Below are positions 13,291-26,558 of a DNA stretch of 64,000 bases, one piece after another; position 1 is the stretch's first letter; each line of letters opens with the position of its first letter. The position numbers and the translations under genes are program-made. The DNA lies in contig OX442320.1 in the NCBI GenBank assembly GCA_949358305.1, positions 8,944,259-9,008,258 on the forward strand, written 5' to 3'. Source of the DNA: Strigamia acuminata. Taxonomy: Eukaryota; Arthropoda; Chilopoda; Geophilomorpha; Linotaeniidae. The notes below the pieces were generated by a model. The model made no database searches. It saw only the letters and a program-made list of their open reading frames with translations, and was not told the origin of the DNA.

Positions 13291-15463
13291 TATTAATTAA
13301 TACTTTGGTCATCACCACACCCAGCATCAACACTTGTCATTACACAACCCAAACTTTCTATTTCAATCAAACAAGAAATATTTTTTAAAAAAATAAAAAA
13401 ATAAAACATTTTTTCAACATCCATCATTTCTCAGAGTTGCTTTCCCTGCAATTTTCGTATCAGTTATTACAACTTGCATGTCATTTGTCTTACGCTTATT
13501 AAAATGACTTAAAACTGGCGTAGAATAATTATATATTTCCTTCCGTCAGTTTTTTCAAACTTTCAGACACACTAGCCAATTTTATCGTACAAAAAGTTCA
13601 TATCTCGAAATCCGTCGCTCGGATTTTGACGCAACTTGTTTGTACACTATTTTCCCTTATTTTTACACTAAAAAAAATAAATTTTACACGACCCCGCCTT
13701 CTCTTTTTTACCTAACCTAACCTAAACCAGTCCTTGATGCGTATGAATTTATTTTGTATAGAAATAAAGGAAAATAGTGGTGATATTCAGAAATTTAGTG
13801 TAAAAGTCAGGGATTTTTACTATTTTTAGTGTAAAAATAAGGGAAAATAGTGTACAAATAATTTGCGGTTTTTGCGCTACACCAATTTAATATTATTTTT
13901 TTTTTAATTTTTATTTATTTATTTTATTTGTGTTTGTTAAATGCCCATATATGGCTCATCTAGTTAATTTAACACGAAAAAACGTTGATTTTACTCCATT
14001 TTCAACTTGCACGTTGTGTTACAAACAGCAGATATAGGAATGCGAAGAAACCAGTCGGAGTTAGGAATGTCTTTTAGATCTACCCACTTGTTTTCAGACC
14101 ATTTTAGGCACGTAAAAAAATTTTTTTTCTTTACAAGAATTTCCCTTTTTTTTTTCCTCAAAAGAAATTTTTTTTTTAAAAAAGCAATTCTTACATCAAA
14201 AATGGAATTATTTTTTTTTTCCATTAGAAAAAATATATAGAAAATTGAATTTACTGAATATTCTGCGTGAAATATAAAAATTAATTTCGGTAACATCAAA
14301 AAAATAAAATAAAATAAAATAATCCAAAAAACTTTTCTCTAAAACTTAGAAAATTTCTTCATAATTTAAAACCAAAAAAAAAAATACAAATAAAAATCGA
14401 ATTTGTAAACAATTTATCCCAGTTTCTTCATAGTAACCATAAAAAAGTTATTAAAACCGCCCATCCATGCTTTCTAACATAAATCCAAGCCATAAATTGA
14501 TTTGTTTACATATTTTAAATCATTTATATTAAAAAAAAAAATTCTATTTGCACCCAAATTTATTATATTGGGATCAAAGGGTTTTATCACCATAGACAAG
14601 CAGGAATTAAGATTAAGTCATCAATGGGCGTGGATTTTCTATTATTTATTTGATCTGTTTATTGGTTTTTCGCTTATCCGGGGGCCGACGTTAACAGCTG
14701 CATTTCCAACACGAAAACACAAAAAATAAATTAAATTAAATTAAATTAGGCCTAAATAAATAAAAATGTGACAATTCTAAATATAAATTCAAATCATTCG
14801 AAATAAAGATTGATAGAGTCGGCACCGGGTTGAAAGACTCAAAAGAATAGTATTATTTGCACGCAGGTGTTGATGACAGGTGCGATTGAACCAAGCACTT
14901 TGATGGACTGCGCATGACTATTTTTACATTTTCATTTTTTTAATTTACGATTTGGAGGAAAAAATTACAACATAACTTTCAAACAACCTTCTGTGTGCCC
15001 CGCTCCACCATCCAATTTATCTCCAAATTTATTTATAAACAAAAAAAAAATAAACAAAAAAAATCTCTCATCTAAATCAAAATAAATTTCGACGGCGAAT
15101 TCCACTTCCCGCTGCCGCACCAACTCCCCCTTCGCCCGCACGACGAGCCAACAATCGCCGTCGGTCTATCAAAACGTTGTCGCACCAAAACGCAAATCAA
15201 TCGATACCAAAACCGTACTCACTCGACCGTTCTCTCTCTTGAGATGACCCATACCTGGTCCACTGCTCAGCTCTCGTATTACCCCGTTACAACGACCACA
15301 CACAATAATTAAACCCCCTCAATTACATCTCAGAAGAGCATTTTGTGGACACTTCCGGTTGACGTATTGCACTCGAAAGTAATCAGTTTCGCCCCTAATC
15401 CCATCACTTCCCTTTTCCTTTCTCCAGGTTACACAAACTCGAGCAAAAGACAATAAATATGGG

Positions 15464-15752
15464 CTCTGCCACTGAAAGCAAGAGCCCTTCACAATTCCAT
15501 CATCTGAGGGGGCCCCGGCCCCCCCACACAAAAAAAATTGTTAAGACTGCCAGTGCCAACAATAGGCCTGCACAATTTCATCACATGGGGGCCCGGGGGC
15601 CCACATACAATGAAATTATCAAGGAGGGGGCCCATACAATGAAATTTGTGAAGAGATCTGTCAGTGCCAACAAGAGCACTTCACAATTCCATCATTTGGG
15701 GGCCCAGGGGGTCCGTGGGGGGCCCATGCAATGTGATTTTCAAAGCAGGAGC
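15464..15752. repeat. Three diverged repeats rich in GGGCCC
   Basis: The block (tgccagtgccaacaa ... cacaattccatcat ... gggggccc) recurs at about 15464, 15549 and 15660 in an otherwise AT-rich region. G/C runs such as gggggcccgggggccc are embedded palindromes. It looks like an internally duplicated transposon remnant. The open frame through it is not supported as a gene. Confidence 0.55.
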
Positions 15753-16078
15753 CTCCCACACAACTTTAACTGATGGTGTTGTATTTTTATTGTTTTTATG
15801 CTGCACTTTGAGGCGCTTTTCACTGTTGTACTGACATTACATACAAGTTATTGCACTTTTAGGCCTAATGATGCTCAAAAGCAACTTGTTCACAAACTTA
15901 GCGAGTTTACAAGTATGCAGAAGTGCAGTAACAAGAGCAATTTGACATTCTGTGCGCAGTTCAGAGAAAAGTTGAATGGTTTATTTATTTTATTTCGTGT
16001 TGGTTTATGTTGGTATTTCAATTGTTTCAGTTGATCGTTGTGAATGGAAACCAATCAAACAAGACTCACCTCGAAAAG

Positions 16079-19000
16079 ATGGGGGACGTAATGGAAACGA
16101 CGCTGCTGGTAATGGACAACTTGAGCAGCACGTGGATGATGGAAGTGGAAGCAAACTCGACTCTCGCGCCCAAACATGATTCTTATTACTTCTACAAGGT
16201 AAAAAGAGAATAATAAATTGAAAGTGCCACTTTGTTGGCTACAGTGTGTATACGTCAGCAGAGGAAAAAGCGCTTTAGACACGCACGATTTGCACGACAC
16301 GTGGGATTAACACGAATTTCGGCAGCGCTGAAATGGAAAATTTCACGAACCGCACCGCCACTTATTCAAAATTTAACAAAATTATTATCATTAGTTTTTT
16401 ATTACCGTAATTGCTCTCATTCAGCGTGGGATGCTAATTGATTGCGGTATCTATTACAACATGAGTTTCAATAAAATAAATGTCTAAATTGACCAAAACG
16501 ACTAAAATAAATGTCTAAATTGACCAAAACGACTAAAATAAATGTCTAAATTGAACAAAACGACTAAAATAAATGTCTAAATTGAACAAAACGACTAAAA
16601 TAAATGTCTAAATTGAACAAAACGACTAAAATAAATGTCTAAATTGAACAAAACGACTAAAATAAATGTCTAAATTGACCAAAACGACTAAAATAAATGT
16701 CTAAATTGACCAAAACGACTAAACTAAATGTCTAAACTGACCAAAACGACTAAAATAAATGTCTAAATTGACCAAAACGACTAAACTAAATGTCTAAACT
16801 GAACAAAACGACTAAAATAAATGTCTAAATTGACCAAAACGACTAAACTAAATGTCTAAACTGAACAAAACGACTAAAATAAATGTCTAAATTAAACAAA
16901 ACAACTAAAATAAATGTCTGAACTGATCAAGAACACTAAAAAAAATGTTTAAAAAAATGTTTAAATTGCCCAAACCGATTGAATACAATGTCTCGTGTAG
17001 CCCATTGCATTTCAAAATAAATTCCAATACATTTCAATATAAAATTATCACCAAATTCGGTCTTGGGGACCTTTCCGGCCCTTTTGTTCATAATTTTAAT
17101 AAACGGGGACTCTGCGATTTGTGAATGATACGAGGAATTCTGCAATTAATGAGGGAAGACGTCCTTTTCATTGTGTGGTGTGGAATAACATTTTCCAGTG
17201 TTTTGTGGGACATTTTATGGCGTCATGGATTCCTATCACGGATGTGTTTTTATGAGTATTTAAGCTGCCCTCAATAAACCCAGTTTTTTTTTGTATATTT
17301 TTTTGTATATTTTTATTAGTCTTTTATTTTTATTTTGCCCACTCCCCCATTTTATCGCTCCTACTTGTTCTTTCTATCAACTCTTTGTGGTTTTATTTTT
17401 ATTTTCTTTTTCTTCTTAGTGTCCCCATCCAAAACCGCAACATTACCCCTATTCGATTGCTCTTGCTTTTTATTATCCAATTTTTATTTTTATTTGTTTT
17501 GGTTTTTTTTTTTTTTGGTTTAGTTATGTGTTATTGGAAAGAGGGAATTTGAGTGATTGATGGGTTTAGTTTTTCATTTTCAATTAGTAATGTGTCAACG
17601 AGTGTTGATTTTGGCTTTTGTTAACGGTTTTATTAATATTTTGGGTTTTTTTGTGTGTAAATTACTCGTGACTGGGTAGAAAATGTGATTTATATTTGCT
17701 TTCTTTCATATCAACGCCCAATTCCGTATAACTGACACAATTTTTTATACTTTTTACCTCTTAGACTTTTCTAAACATTCCCGATTTCTGCATAAACTTC
17801 AGATATGATTGATCCCACCTGTATCAAATCAAAAACATCATTAATTTACAAATTAAAATCAAATTAAACCCGAAATACTTCACCGAAACGTAATCCAAAC
17901 CCCGCCATTTTATTTTAGTTCGTAACATTACCGCAATTATATTTATAGCGCTCTTTAAAAACTACGGCGCATCCAAACGAATAAATAAAAATGCCATCCT
18001 TTCGAGTTTTTTAAACAACAGATAAAAATTAAAAATTAAAAACTTCAATGTTTAATGTTCCTTAAGTGAGGAACATAAAATGTAAACGTTTCACGACAAT
18101 CTTTAATTTTAAAAACTTTATGGCTTTTTCAATACACAATTTTATTTTTTCATTATTATTTCAGACTGAACAACTGACATTTTTATGGATTATGTTTATG
18201 ATGATCGTAATGGGCAACAGTGCTGTGCTCGTGGCTCTTCTACTCAGCAAAAATAAAAAATCGCGAATGAATTTCTTCATAACTCATTTAGCTGTTGCAG
18301 GTAAGCCAACCGTTTACAATTCCCTCATTTGTGTTCCCCAGAGAATTTTCTTTTTTCATTTTTTAATTTTATTTCATTCTAATTCCACTCAATCCGCGTT
18401 TAATTTGATTTTTTATTCATGAATATGCAAATCATTTCCCCATTATTATCTCTCGGAAAAATAAAAACACACCACGCAGCTTCCAATTACTTGTTTATCG
18501 AAGCCCGCGCGTGCGCAGAAGGGCAGATAAACCGAAACAAGTGTTTTGACAAGAAAAACGACTTTATTTTCTTGTCATCCCTTTCACAACTCTTAAGCCT
18601 GAAAGTTTTCAAACTCGTAAATCAAACCGGTTAAAGTACAAGGTTAAAATGAGCAACACATGTATTCACGCATCGCGCGATCTGGTTTAAGTTTTAAATC
18701 AATTTCAATAAACACCGCGTTAAATCAAGCAGTAATAAATGCCATTCAGGCCTATTTTTAGTATTTTTACCCGATGTTATCTTTCCCATTGCTTAACAAA
18801 CAAAAACAAAGCAAAAAAATGTTAAAAAATTGATATTTTGTCCACCGGAGCGAACAATTCCACACTTTCGTCATAGGACTATCGAACGGAAATCATTCAA
18901 ATAAATAATAGGAATTTAATGGGAAATTTAAAGCCGAAAACAACATTTTCTCTATAGTAAATATTGGATGCAAATATGGAAAATGTCAAAATAAGCTGCG

Positions 19001-22000
19001 AATTAATGCAGAATTAATTAGGACAGTGGAAAAAAACAAGTTTTTCTGAAGGATTACAGAATTTTTTGCAACGATAATGGCGCAGTGGAAGAGACTGCAG
19101 GGAAACACAAAACACTTAATTGCCAAGTTTAGCGTAAAAATTAGACATTGAGCAATATCAGTATTAGTATTGGTAATCGACTGATATAATTTTCCAATAT
19201 CAGATGATATGCCCAAATATGGGCAATGTCCAAATTTGCAATGACCGGATTTGCGATGGAAAAAATTGCGATTCCAAATTTGTGATGACCGCACATTACT
19301 ATTATTATTATTATTATTTATTCGTGCGCACTCCAATGGAGTAAAAATACAAGGAGATGAGGAAAAATACAGGTAGGAAGTTACAAAAACCTCCCAAATT
19401 TGCGGCGTAGAAAAAATGGTTCCACGACAACACCGCCAATTCATAACCGAAACAAAAAATGACTGAAAATGATCAGAATTGAACAAAAACCACCCAATAA
19501 TGACCAAAAAACAACCAAAAATGACCGAAAACAACAAAATGACCAAAAACGACCGTAAACTTAACCGAATATAACAGAAAATAAACGAATATAACAGCAA
19601 ATCAAATGTATGAAATTTTTTATTGATTAAGGTTAACGTTGTGGGCACATTTTTGGTCATTTTGGGTGATTTTTGGTCATTTTGGATGGTTTTGTGGTCA
19701 TTTTTGGGTGGTTTTCGTTCATTTCTGATCATTTTCAGTCATCAGCAATATTTCAAAATTTGTACATCGGTCGTCAAAATCAAATAAAAACATTCAATTC
19801 CCGAACAAATTTTATACCTTTGTCATATTGTCAACAAAATAAATTGTATCGATCGTCACATAATCGAACCGAAATTCTAGATTTATCTGTTGGCCTCATC
19901 AGCGTCTTGACCGACGTAATTTGGAAGATGACAGTGTCCTGGTTGGCCGGAAATGTTCTCTGCAAACTCATCCGGTATCTTCAAGTGACTGTCACATACT
20001 CTTCAACTTACGTTCTTGTAGCTTTAAGTATTGACCGTTACGATGCCATAACTCGTCCAATGAAGTTTTCAGGCAGTTGTAAGCCGCCCTATAATTTCAA
20101 CCTACACTTTTTATTCCTCTTTTTCCGCCATTACAGGGCGAAGAGCGCATGCGCTGGTCATCGTTGCGTGGTTTCTAAGCGCCATCTTTTCAATACCTAT
20201 ACTAGTTTTGTACGAAGAAGCATTTATTGATGGTAAATAACACGATATTTTTGTTTTATAGCACACAAAACGAGAGTAAAAACCCCATTTTGTTTATTTA
20301 TTCCTGATTAATTAGGCCAATTTCAGTGCTGGATCGACTTAGGGGCCAAGTGGAAATGGCAGCTTTATTTGACCCTCGTCACTGTCTCTCTCTTCCTCAT
20401 CCCAACACTTATCATCTCGGCGTGCTACACCATCATCGTCATCACAATTTGGAGCAAAGGGAAAACCCTAACTGCACAACCAAGTAAGAGATTCATTTTG
20501 AACGTGCAAATTGCTCTTTTGCTTCATTTTAATTTCAATTTTTGACCATCCGGCGTTTAAAACCATAAAATGTTGAATTTAGTGTCCCGAAAATGATTTT
20601 ATTTTTTTATTTTTCGATCGAAAAATCATTTTAAGGTCATTTTGGGGTCACTAAAATGGAAAAAAAATTTCTTGGCTTGGAGAGGGGTGTGTGCCCCTCC
20701 AAGTCGTGAAAATGGGTGCCAAAATTGGGTCGTTAAATGGTGGGGACGGATCAGTAAATATAAATTTCATGGAGTGTCCTCTTTTCTTATGGCGGACGTA
20801 TGGTAAGTCTAGGTTTTGGTTCCAACAAAGGCCACTGTGAGTCGCAGTGGCGCCAATCTAAAAAGGATAAAATTGGTCAAATATTTCGGAGTGGTTATTT
20901 GTTTGCTTGGGATTTGGACAAGAATTTGCCATCGGCAAAATAAGTTCGAGTGGACACAGATCGTATCAAAATTTGATATCTTCTTCTGTTTTGTTTTTTA
21001 TCTTTTAACAAATTGGAACAAGGCAAATGCCTGTCTGTTCTTAAGATAATAAGACTAAAAGAAGTATTAATAAATTATAGATTCGGCGAAGAAGACAAAA
21101 CATACGGCAGATATGGATTCTAAAAGAGCGAGTTCAAGAGGCATCATACCAAAAGCCAAAATCAAAACAGTCAAAATGACATTTGTCATTGTTTTTGGTG
21201 AGTCACGTCAGGGGCGGATCAAGGGGAGGCCATAGGGGCAATAACCAACCCCTTGAACCTTTAGCAGTGGTAAAATTAATTTTTAAAACCTAAAATTAAT
21301 TTTTTTAAACCTAAAATTAATTTTTTGGACCGAAAATTAATTTTTTGGACCGAAAATTAATTTTTTGGACCGAAAATTAATTTTTTGGACCGAAAATTAA
21401 TTTTTTGGACCGAAAATTAATTTTTTGACCGAAAATTAATTTTTTGGACCGAAAATTAATTTTTTGGACCCAAAACAATCCAATTTTTTATCAAAAACAA
21501 CCAATTTTTTATCAAAAACATCCAATTTATGATCAAAAACATCCAATTTTTGGGCAAAACACTCGATTTTTGTGTGTTAAAATTAAACCAAAATGGCCAC
21601 CCCTCGAACGTTTTCTGGATCCGCCACGTTCATTCCGTTAAATATTCTCATAATTTCTCTTTTCATTTGTATTTTTTCAAGTATTCGTCTTGTGTTGGAG
21701 TCCATATTTTATTTACGATCTACTACAAGTATACGGCCATTTACCAATTTCTCCGACACAAAATGCAATTGCCACTTTCATGCAGAGTTTGGCGCCATTA
21801 AACAGCGCTGCAAATCCCATCATTTACTGTCTCTTCAGTACGCATATATGCAGGAATCTAAGGTAAAATAAATACAAGAATTTGTTTTAATTTCGTTATT
21901 CCCCAAATCCAATTCATTTTATCACCGCATCAGAATGTCCTTTTTAAGTTCCGTCTTCTGTTCATCCGTCGTTTCCCTTTGATTACAAAATGGCGCCACT

Positions 22001-24278
22001 CGTTTCCGTTTCCGGCTTGACATAAAAATGGCGGAAAATGAGTATCAAACTGCGAGTGCATAGATAAAAAGTCTGTAAAAAGACCGAGACGAAATATGTT
22101 ATACAAAACAAACATGTTTTGATATAGTTTGAGCGCGTAATGGACTCCAATCTCCAAATAAATTTCTTTTTATTTTTTCTTACCTAAGTGGATGGAAAAA
22201 GACATGTTTAAATAAATAAGCTGGTTGATTGTAAGGGAAATATGTTTTTAAAAGTCTTTATCTTATTTAAGACAGGCCAACTATCAAGCAAGTGGCACAA
22301 CATGAAATATTTATAGATCTATTCGTAACAATTTATATACATGATATGATTGCAAATTCTGTGCTGTCAGTGTATGTTTACCCTTTCTCAGACCTCATTC
22401 AATATTGTGCAGTTGAAATTGGTTTGTGTGTCTAGTTTATTTCTGCCATAAATTCCTCATTTGTGATCTCTGATCCATCAATTGCTGCAACACCATTTCA
22501 TTAAATCACCTCAACACTTATCCTACAACATACATCAACCCCAATTAATGGACTAAGGTCATGAAGCTGCCAAATTGAAATATTCTAATCAATAAATAAA
22601 AAATAACAGAAATTAATAAAAAAAAATTACCAGAAATCAATAAAAAATGCCAGAAATTAATTAAAAAATGCCAAAAATCAATTAAAAATGCCAGAAATCA
22701 ATTAAAAAATACCACAAATCAATAAAAAATGCCAGAAATCAATTAAAAAATACCACAAATGAATAAAAAATGCCAGAAATCAATTTAAAAATACCACAAA
22801 TCACTCAAAAATACAGTCGAACCTCTTTATAACGAATCGCAAGGGACCGGACAAATCGATTCGTTATAACGATAATTCGTTAAAATGAATTAGCTGAAAA
22901 AAATAAAATTTCATCATAAACAACATTATTTATTCATAAAATCATGTTAATTTTATCCCGATTCTTAAAAACTGTTGAAATTGTAAAACGGGACAAATAA
23001 AACTCAACTGCTACAATTGGTAGCTTCTTGCCATTGTTAATGGCATTAAAAATGTTCAACTTGTCCTAAATCAAAATTTCTTTTCATTTGGCAGCCATTT
23101 TAAAACACAAAAGTCTTCATTTTTTCTAAATGTGTTCCTAACATGGGCATAAGATGTTGTGAGTCATGTGATCAGTTTTGAAAATTCGTTATAACGAGGG
23201 CTTGTTGGTATTACACTATTACAGTGTACCTGAAAACTTGTTCGTTATAACGAATAATTCGTTATATCAAAATTCGTTATAACGAATATATTTAACATGG
23301 TGTTCTATGGCTGGCCAACCAAGTCATTTTCAATAATTCGTTATAGCGATAATTCGTTATATCGCGATTCGTTATAAAGAGTTTCGACTGTACCACAAAT
23401 AAATTAAATAAAAGACCACACATCAATAAAAATACCACAAACTATTTAAAACCATCAACTTCTATGTATAAACTAAAAATAACAATGGGTAAATTTGACA
23501 ATGCTGAACTCAGTTAAACCAATAAAATGTGTTTATTGCCTTCTGCATATCTAGTGTATTTACACCATTGGGAAAAGATGACATATGCAAGTTTAGTGTT
23601 ATTACTGCATTCTGATAGCAAAGCAGTCACAAATCTCACCACACAACACCCACATCTTCCCCTGGAAACGGTTGGCCAGAGAACAAGCAATAGAACGGAA
23701 AACCACGTTTGTCTATCTTATTTACAAAGCGCAATGCGGGCAAAGAATCCTTTAGCTTCCTTTTATGTCAACACACAAACTTCCCGACACATTACGTGGC
23801 ACCATCGGTCACAAAACGCACTGAACATGTGGATATGTGTCCATGTTCTGCGTGGGTTTGGGTGCCAATCCAGTAAAGCACTGAATAAATCAAGGTGAAC
23901 AACAAATCTTTAATCCATTGGAAGCAAATGCAAACATAATCCAAATTTCACGTACGGTGGTTGTGGCGGCCCTGCTTACTGTACTGTTTTTACTTCAGAA
24001 AAATTCCTGTAGTCAATTGGTTGGCCGAACACGTGTGCTGTTGCTTTCCATCTATCCAGCAACCGCTGCGTCAAGCCACCATCAATAGAGGCTCCGATTA
24101 TACGACAATGTCGGAAAGTTTGTCGCGCTCTTCGCGACGAAGTTCCAGCAGTTTGCTGAGAAATGCGTCAATAGCAAGGAACCAGCAATTGAGGTGCTCG
24201 TCTGTCATCAACAAGAAACACGTGACTATTTCAGCCGATAACAAAAGTCCGGATCCAATGCTCAATTCTAATGTGTGA
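16079..24278 (+). CDS. CCAPR: CCAP (crustacean cardioactive peptide) receptor-like GPCR
   Basis: Class A neuropeptide receptor of the CCAP / neuropeptide S receptor family, expected at the plasma membrane and coupled to G proteins. Coding exons: 16079-16198 (exon begins at acceptor 16031), 18165-18300, 19881-20078, 20137-20232, 20316-20483, 21081-21197, 21682-21862, 23999-24278; phases agree throughout, giving 431 aa. Residues 1-40 are an extracellular tail with an NST sequon. TM1 follows ([19 protein letters not shown], with the GN motif). Visible landmarks: ECL1 cysteine in NVLCKLIRY paired with FQCWIDL in ECL2; DRYDAITRP at the end of TM3; CWSPY in TM6; NPIIY in TM7; palmitoylation-type CCC after it; Ser-rich tail. 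The stretches [20 protein letters not shown] and [17 protein letters not shown] closely resemble insect CCAPR as I recall it. The start is the first ATG of the exon in frame. Introns hold transposons and 20-31-bp minisatellites. A diverged vasopressin-like receptor is the main alternative. Confidence 0.92.
16465..16925. repeat. 31-bp minisatellite in receptor intron
   Basis: About 14 copies of a 31-bp unit starting actaaaataaatgtctaaat and ending gaccaaaacg, with single-base variants (gacc/gaac, aaata/aacta) forming short blocks. It lies in the intron after the first coding exon of the CCAP receptor. Confidence 0.9.
21209..21630. mobile_element. hAT-like element remnant containing a 20-bp minisatellite
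   Basis: It begins caggggcggatcaagg and ends ctggatccgccac, an approximate inverted terminal repeat of the CAGGGGCGGATC type common in hAT elements. The interior (about 21290-21470) is an array of exact 20-bp units, ggaccgaaaattaatttttt. It lies in the receptor intron between the exons ending 21197 and starting 21682. Confidence 0.5.
22612..23440. repeat. 20-21-bp minisatellite split by a transposon
   Basis: Units alternating atgccagaaatcaatt and ataccacaaatcaat, about 20-21 bp, run from 22612 to 22811 and resume at 23391 (taccacaaat), interrupted by the pogo-like element at 22812-23392. It lies in the last intron of the CCAP receptor. Confidence 0.8.
22812..23392. mobile_element. Pogo/Tigger-like MITE with TA duplication
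   Basis: The left end tacagtcgaacctctttata and the right end gttataaagagtttcgactgta are inverted repeats rich in ttcgttataacga motifs. It is flanked by TA on both sides. It has no transposase frame, so it is non-autonomous. It interrupts a minisatellite unit cleanly (aaaaaTA ... TAccacaaat), which shows the pre-insertion site. Confidence 0.85.
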
Positions 24279-24322
24279 GGTGCTTGTACCAATCATTGTT
24301 TTTCTTGGTGTACATAGATGTT

Positions 24323-24328
24323 AATAAA
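24323..24328 (+). promoter_or_regulatory. Polyadenylation signal AATAAA of the receptor gene
   Basis: aataaa lies 45 bases after the CCAP-receptor stop codon at 24276-24278, in an AT-rich 3' UTR. It is the first canonical signal downstream. Confidence 0.6.
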
Positions 24329-24452
24329 GCTTTATATATAATTATAAATGCAAGTTATAAGTTGAATTTTAAGTGTATTTTCACTTTCTTTTCACATTGT
24401 GTTTCAATATGAATGCAATTATAACTTGCGGCAGCTATAATGTGTTCGAAAC

Positions 24453-24919
24453 CAGCGCTTCTCAAACTACGGAATAGACCATTGGAAAATTATGATGTAA
24501 TGCACTTTGGCTCCACCCACAATAAGAAAACTATAAATTAAATAATGTTATAATGTTATTTTGCAATGGTTTTTCCCATAAACTGAAAATACCGGTCCGC
24601 TACATTACGTTACAGCGGTCCACCAACGCGTACACCGGTCTAACCCGCCACCACAGGTGACTTAGTAATGTAATGTAGCGGACCGGTATTTTTTGTTCCG
24701 ATGTATTACGGACCGGTATAATATTAGAGAGTTTGCGGTTGCCAATTGTTCCTTATAATTATGAGTTACAAGCTCTTAATGTCCCAATGTGTTACGTACG
24801 GACCGGTAACTTAACATCGCTCTTTTAAGGCTGTATAATCTTTCAACGGTAAAGTAGCGGACCGGCTTCTTGCTTGTGGACCGGCACCGGTTCATGGACC
24901 ATCACTTTGAGAAGCGCTG
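24453..24919. mobile_element. hAT MITE, 467 bp
   Basis: The termini cagcgcttctcaaact and ctttgagaagcgctg are inverted repeats of the classic hAT form. Flanking 8-mers ttcgaaac and ttcaaaat match at six of eight positions, consistent with an aged 8-bp target duplication. The interior repeats the motif gtagcggaccgg in both orientations. Part of the interior (from about 24473 to 24585) is homologous to intron 5 of DEG/ENaC gene C. A terminal fragment of the family lies at about 38882-38925. Confidence 0.75.
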
Positions 24920-26558
24920 TTCAAAATTCTAAAACCTGAAATTAAAATTGGGGTTTTAGCACTAAAACTTGATGTTATAAAGTATTATTCAGTTGGTGAT
25001 ATATAAAAAAAAGAGTAATTGCATTGGAAAGCTGTATAAATTGTTATTATTATTATTTTTTTAATCTTGATGGATAAAATGAAGAAATATAGATAATTGA
25101 TTGAAAAAAATGAAATGCCAAAGTAAAAAAAAAGCAGAAAGTAATTTGAACTATATAAAATAAAAATAAAATATAAAAAAAATTTAAATTTATTTTTTGG
25201 AAAATGGAAAATTGACCATTCGAATGTAAATGTGATGTGGATACTGGATTTTAAGGGTGCAGCTACTTTAAAAGATAGACCATGGCCCTAAATCTTATCA
25301 ATTAAACCATTAGGCCTATTAAATAAGCCTAATACTTGTTTTTATTACTCAAGACTCATATTGTATTCATTTTGAAACACAACTCAACCCACATAAAAAT
25401 CTATGGGCATGGAAGTCACCCATTATGGTGTTTTAAACATGTCAATGTGAAATATATCTGAATGTAAATAAAACTATAGGGCTCATAAAAATTGTAGATA
25501 GCTTTGACATTGAAACTGAATGAGAAAAAAGTTATGTAGAGAATAGAAATATTTTATTTTGTACAAAACAAAAATGTTGACTGCTAAGAAAGAAAAAAAA
25601 AATTTTACTTTTATTTATGACTTTGAACAAAGAATTAAAATAATATCTATTTTCTTTCGTTCTTTTATTCAGTAGTTTCTTTCGGAGTGTTAAGCACACA
25701 CTCTTTTTATATTTGTATATATTTATAATACATTTTTTTTTATTATATTTTTTTTGGAAACGCATGAGTGGATATTAATGCTTGCATTAGTGACAGCTGC
25801 CGACAACAGAATATCTAAAAATTTTCGTTGCAAGATGGATATTAAGGAGTTCTTGGCTTCCTGTTTATTTTATCTCCATCTTTGAAAAAGAGTTGGAAAT
25901 TTAAGAATCTTCCACTAGAGTGCGTTTGGACAAAACGTTTGCTTCCATAACAACCGCGCGGCGCCAAGGAAGAGTCAGAAGACCGAGAAAAACGTCGATT
26001 AAAGTTTTTAAGATATCCATTGTGGGAAAAAAAAATATATGTGCGAATTATTCGAGACTAATGTAAGCAAAATCTCCCGCGACAGTCGCGAATAACAACG
26101 GGAAACGAATCAAGATTTTGAATTTGCGGCGCTCGGGTTGAAGAAATACAAACAATTCTAGAATTAATTCAAAAATTTTGCTAAAATTTATAAATTTATA
26201 AGTATTTTATATTAAACAAATGTATTATTTGATAAACGACTGGTTTTCCACCGTTTCGTCCGAGCAAAAATAAATTATTCGTCGGTTTTAAATTCAAGTC
26301 ATGGCGCGCCATCTTGTAACCGGAATTGTAAACAATAATTGACTTCGTGCAAGTAATATAATTTGTATGTCGTTTTTTTTTGTTGCTTTTTCGCCGTTTC
26401 GTGACGAAAAAATTGAAAAATTTCTCGACTTTTTCACTTAATCATATACGAAACATTTCCACTCGCATCTTATTTTTTTTTTTTTTTTAGAAAAAACTAG
26501 CAATTTAATAATAAAAATAAAAGAAAAATGTACATACGAAAAAATTCACTTTTCATTC
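24920..26558. other. Intergenic region, no gene seen
   Basis: AT-rich sequence between the receptor and CSN8. Open frames here (for example 25532-25765, minus) are lysine- and phenylalanine-rich low-complexity frames without similarity I recognise. The segment 25915-26110 is GC-richer but has no convincing exon. Confidence 0.5.

Noticed and set aside
15459-15773. 104-codon frame with three similar segments
   Set aside because: The similarity follows a repeated noncoding GGGCCC-rich element; no splice or homology support.
18986-19732. 248-codon minus-strand frame
   Set aside because: It lies in the CCAP-receptor intron, is built partly of a degenerate aaaaatgacc repeat, and shows no family similarity.
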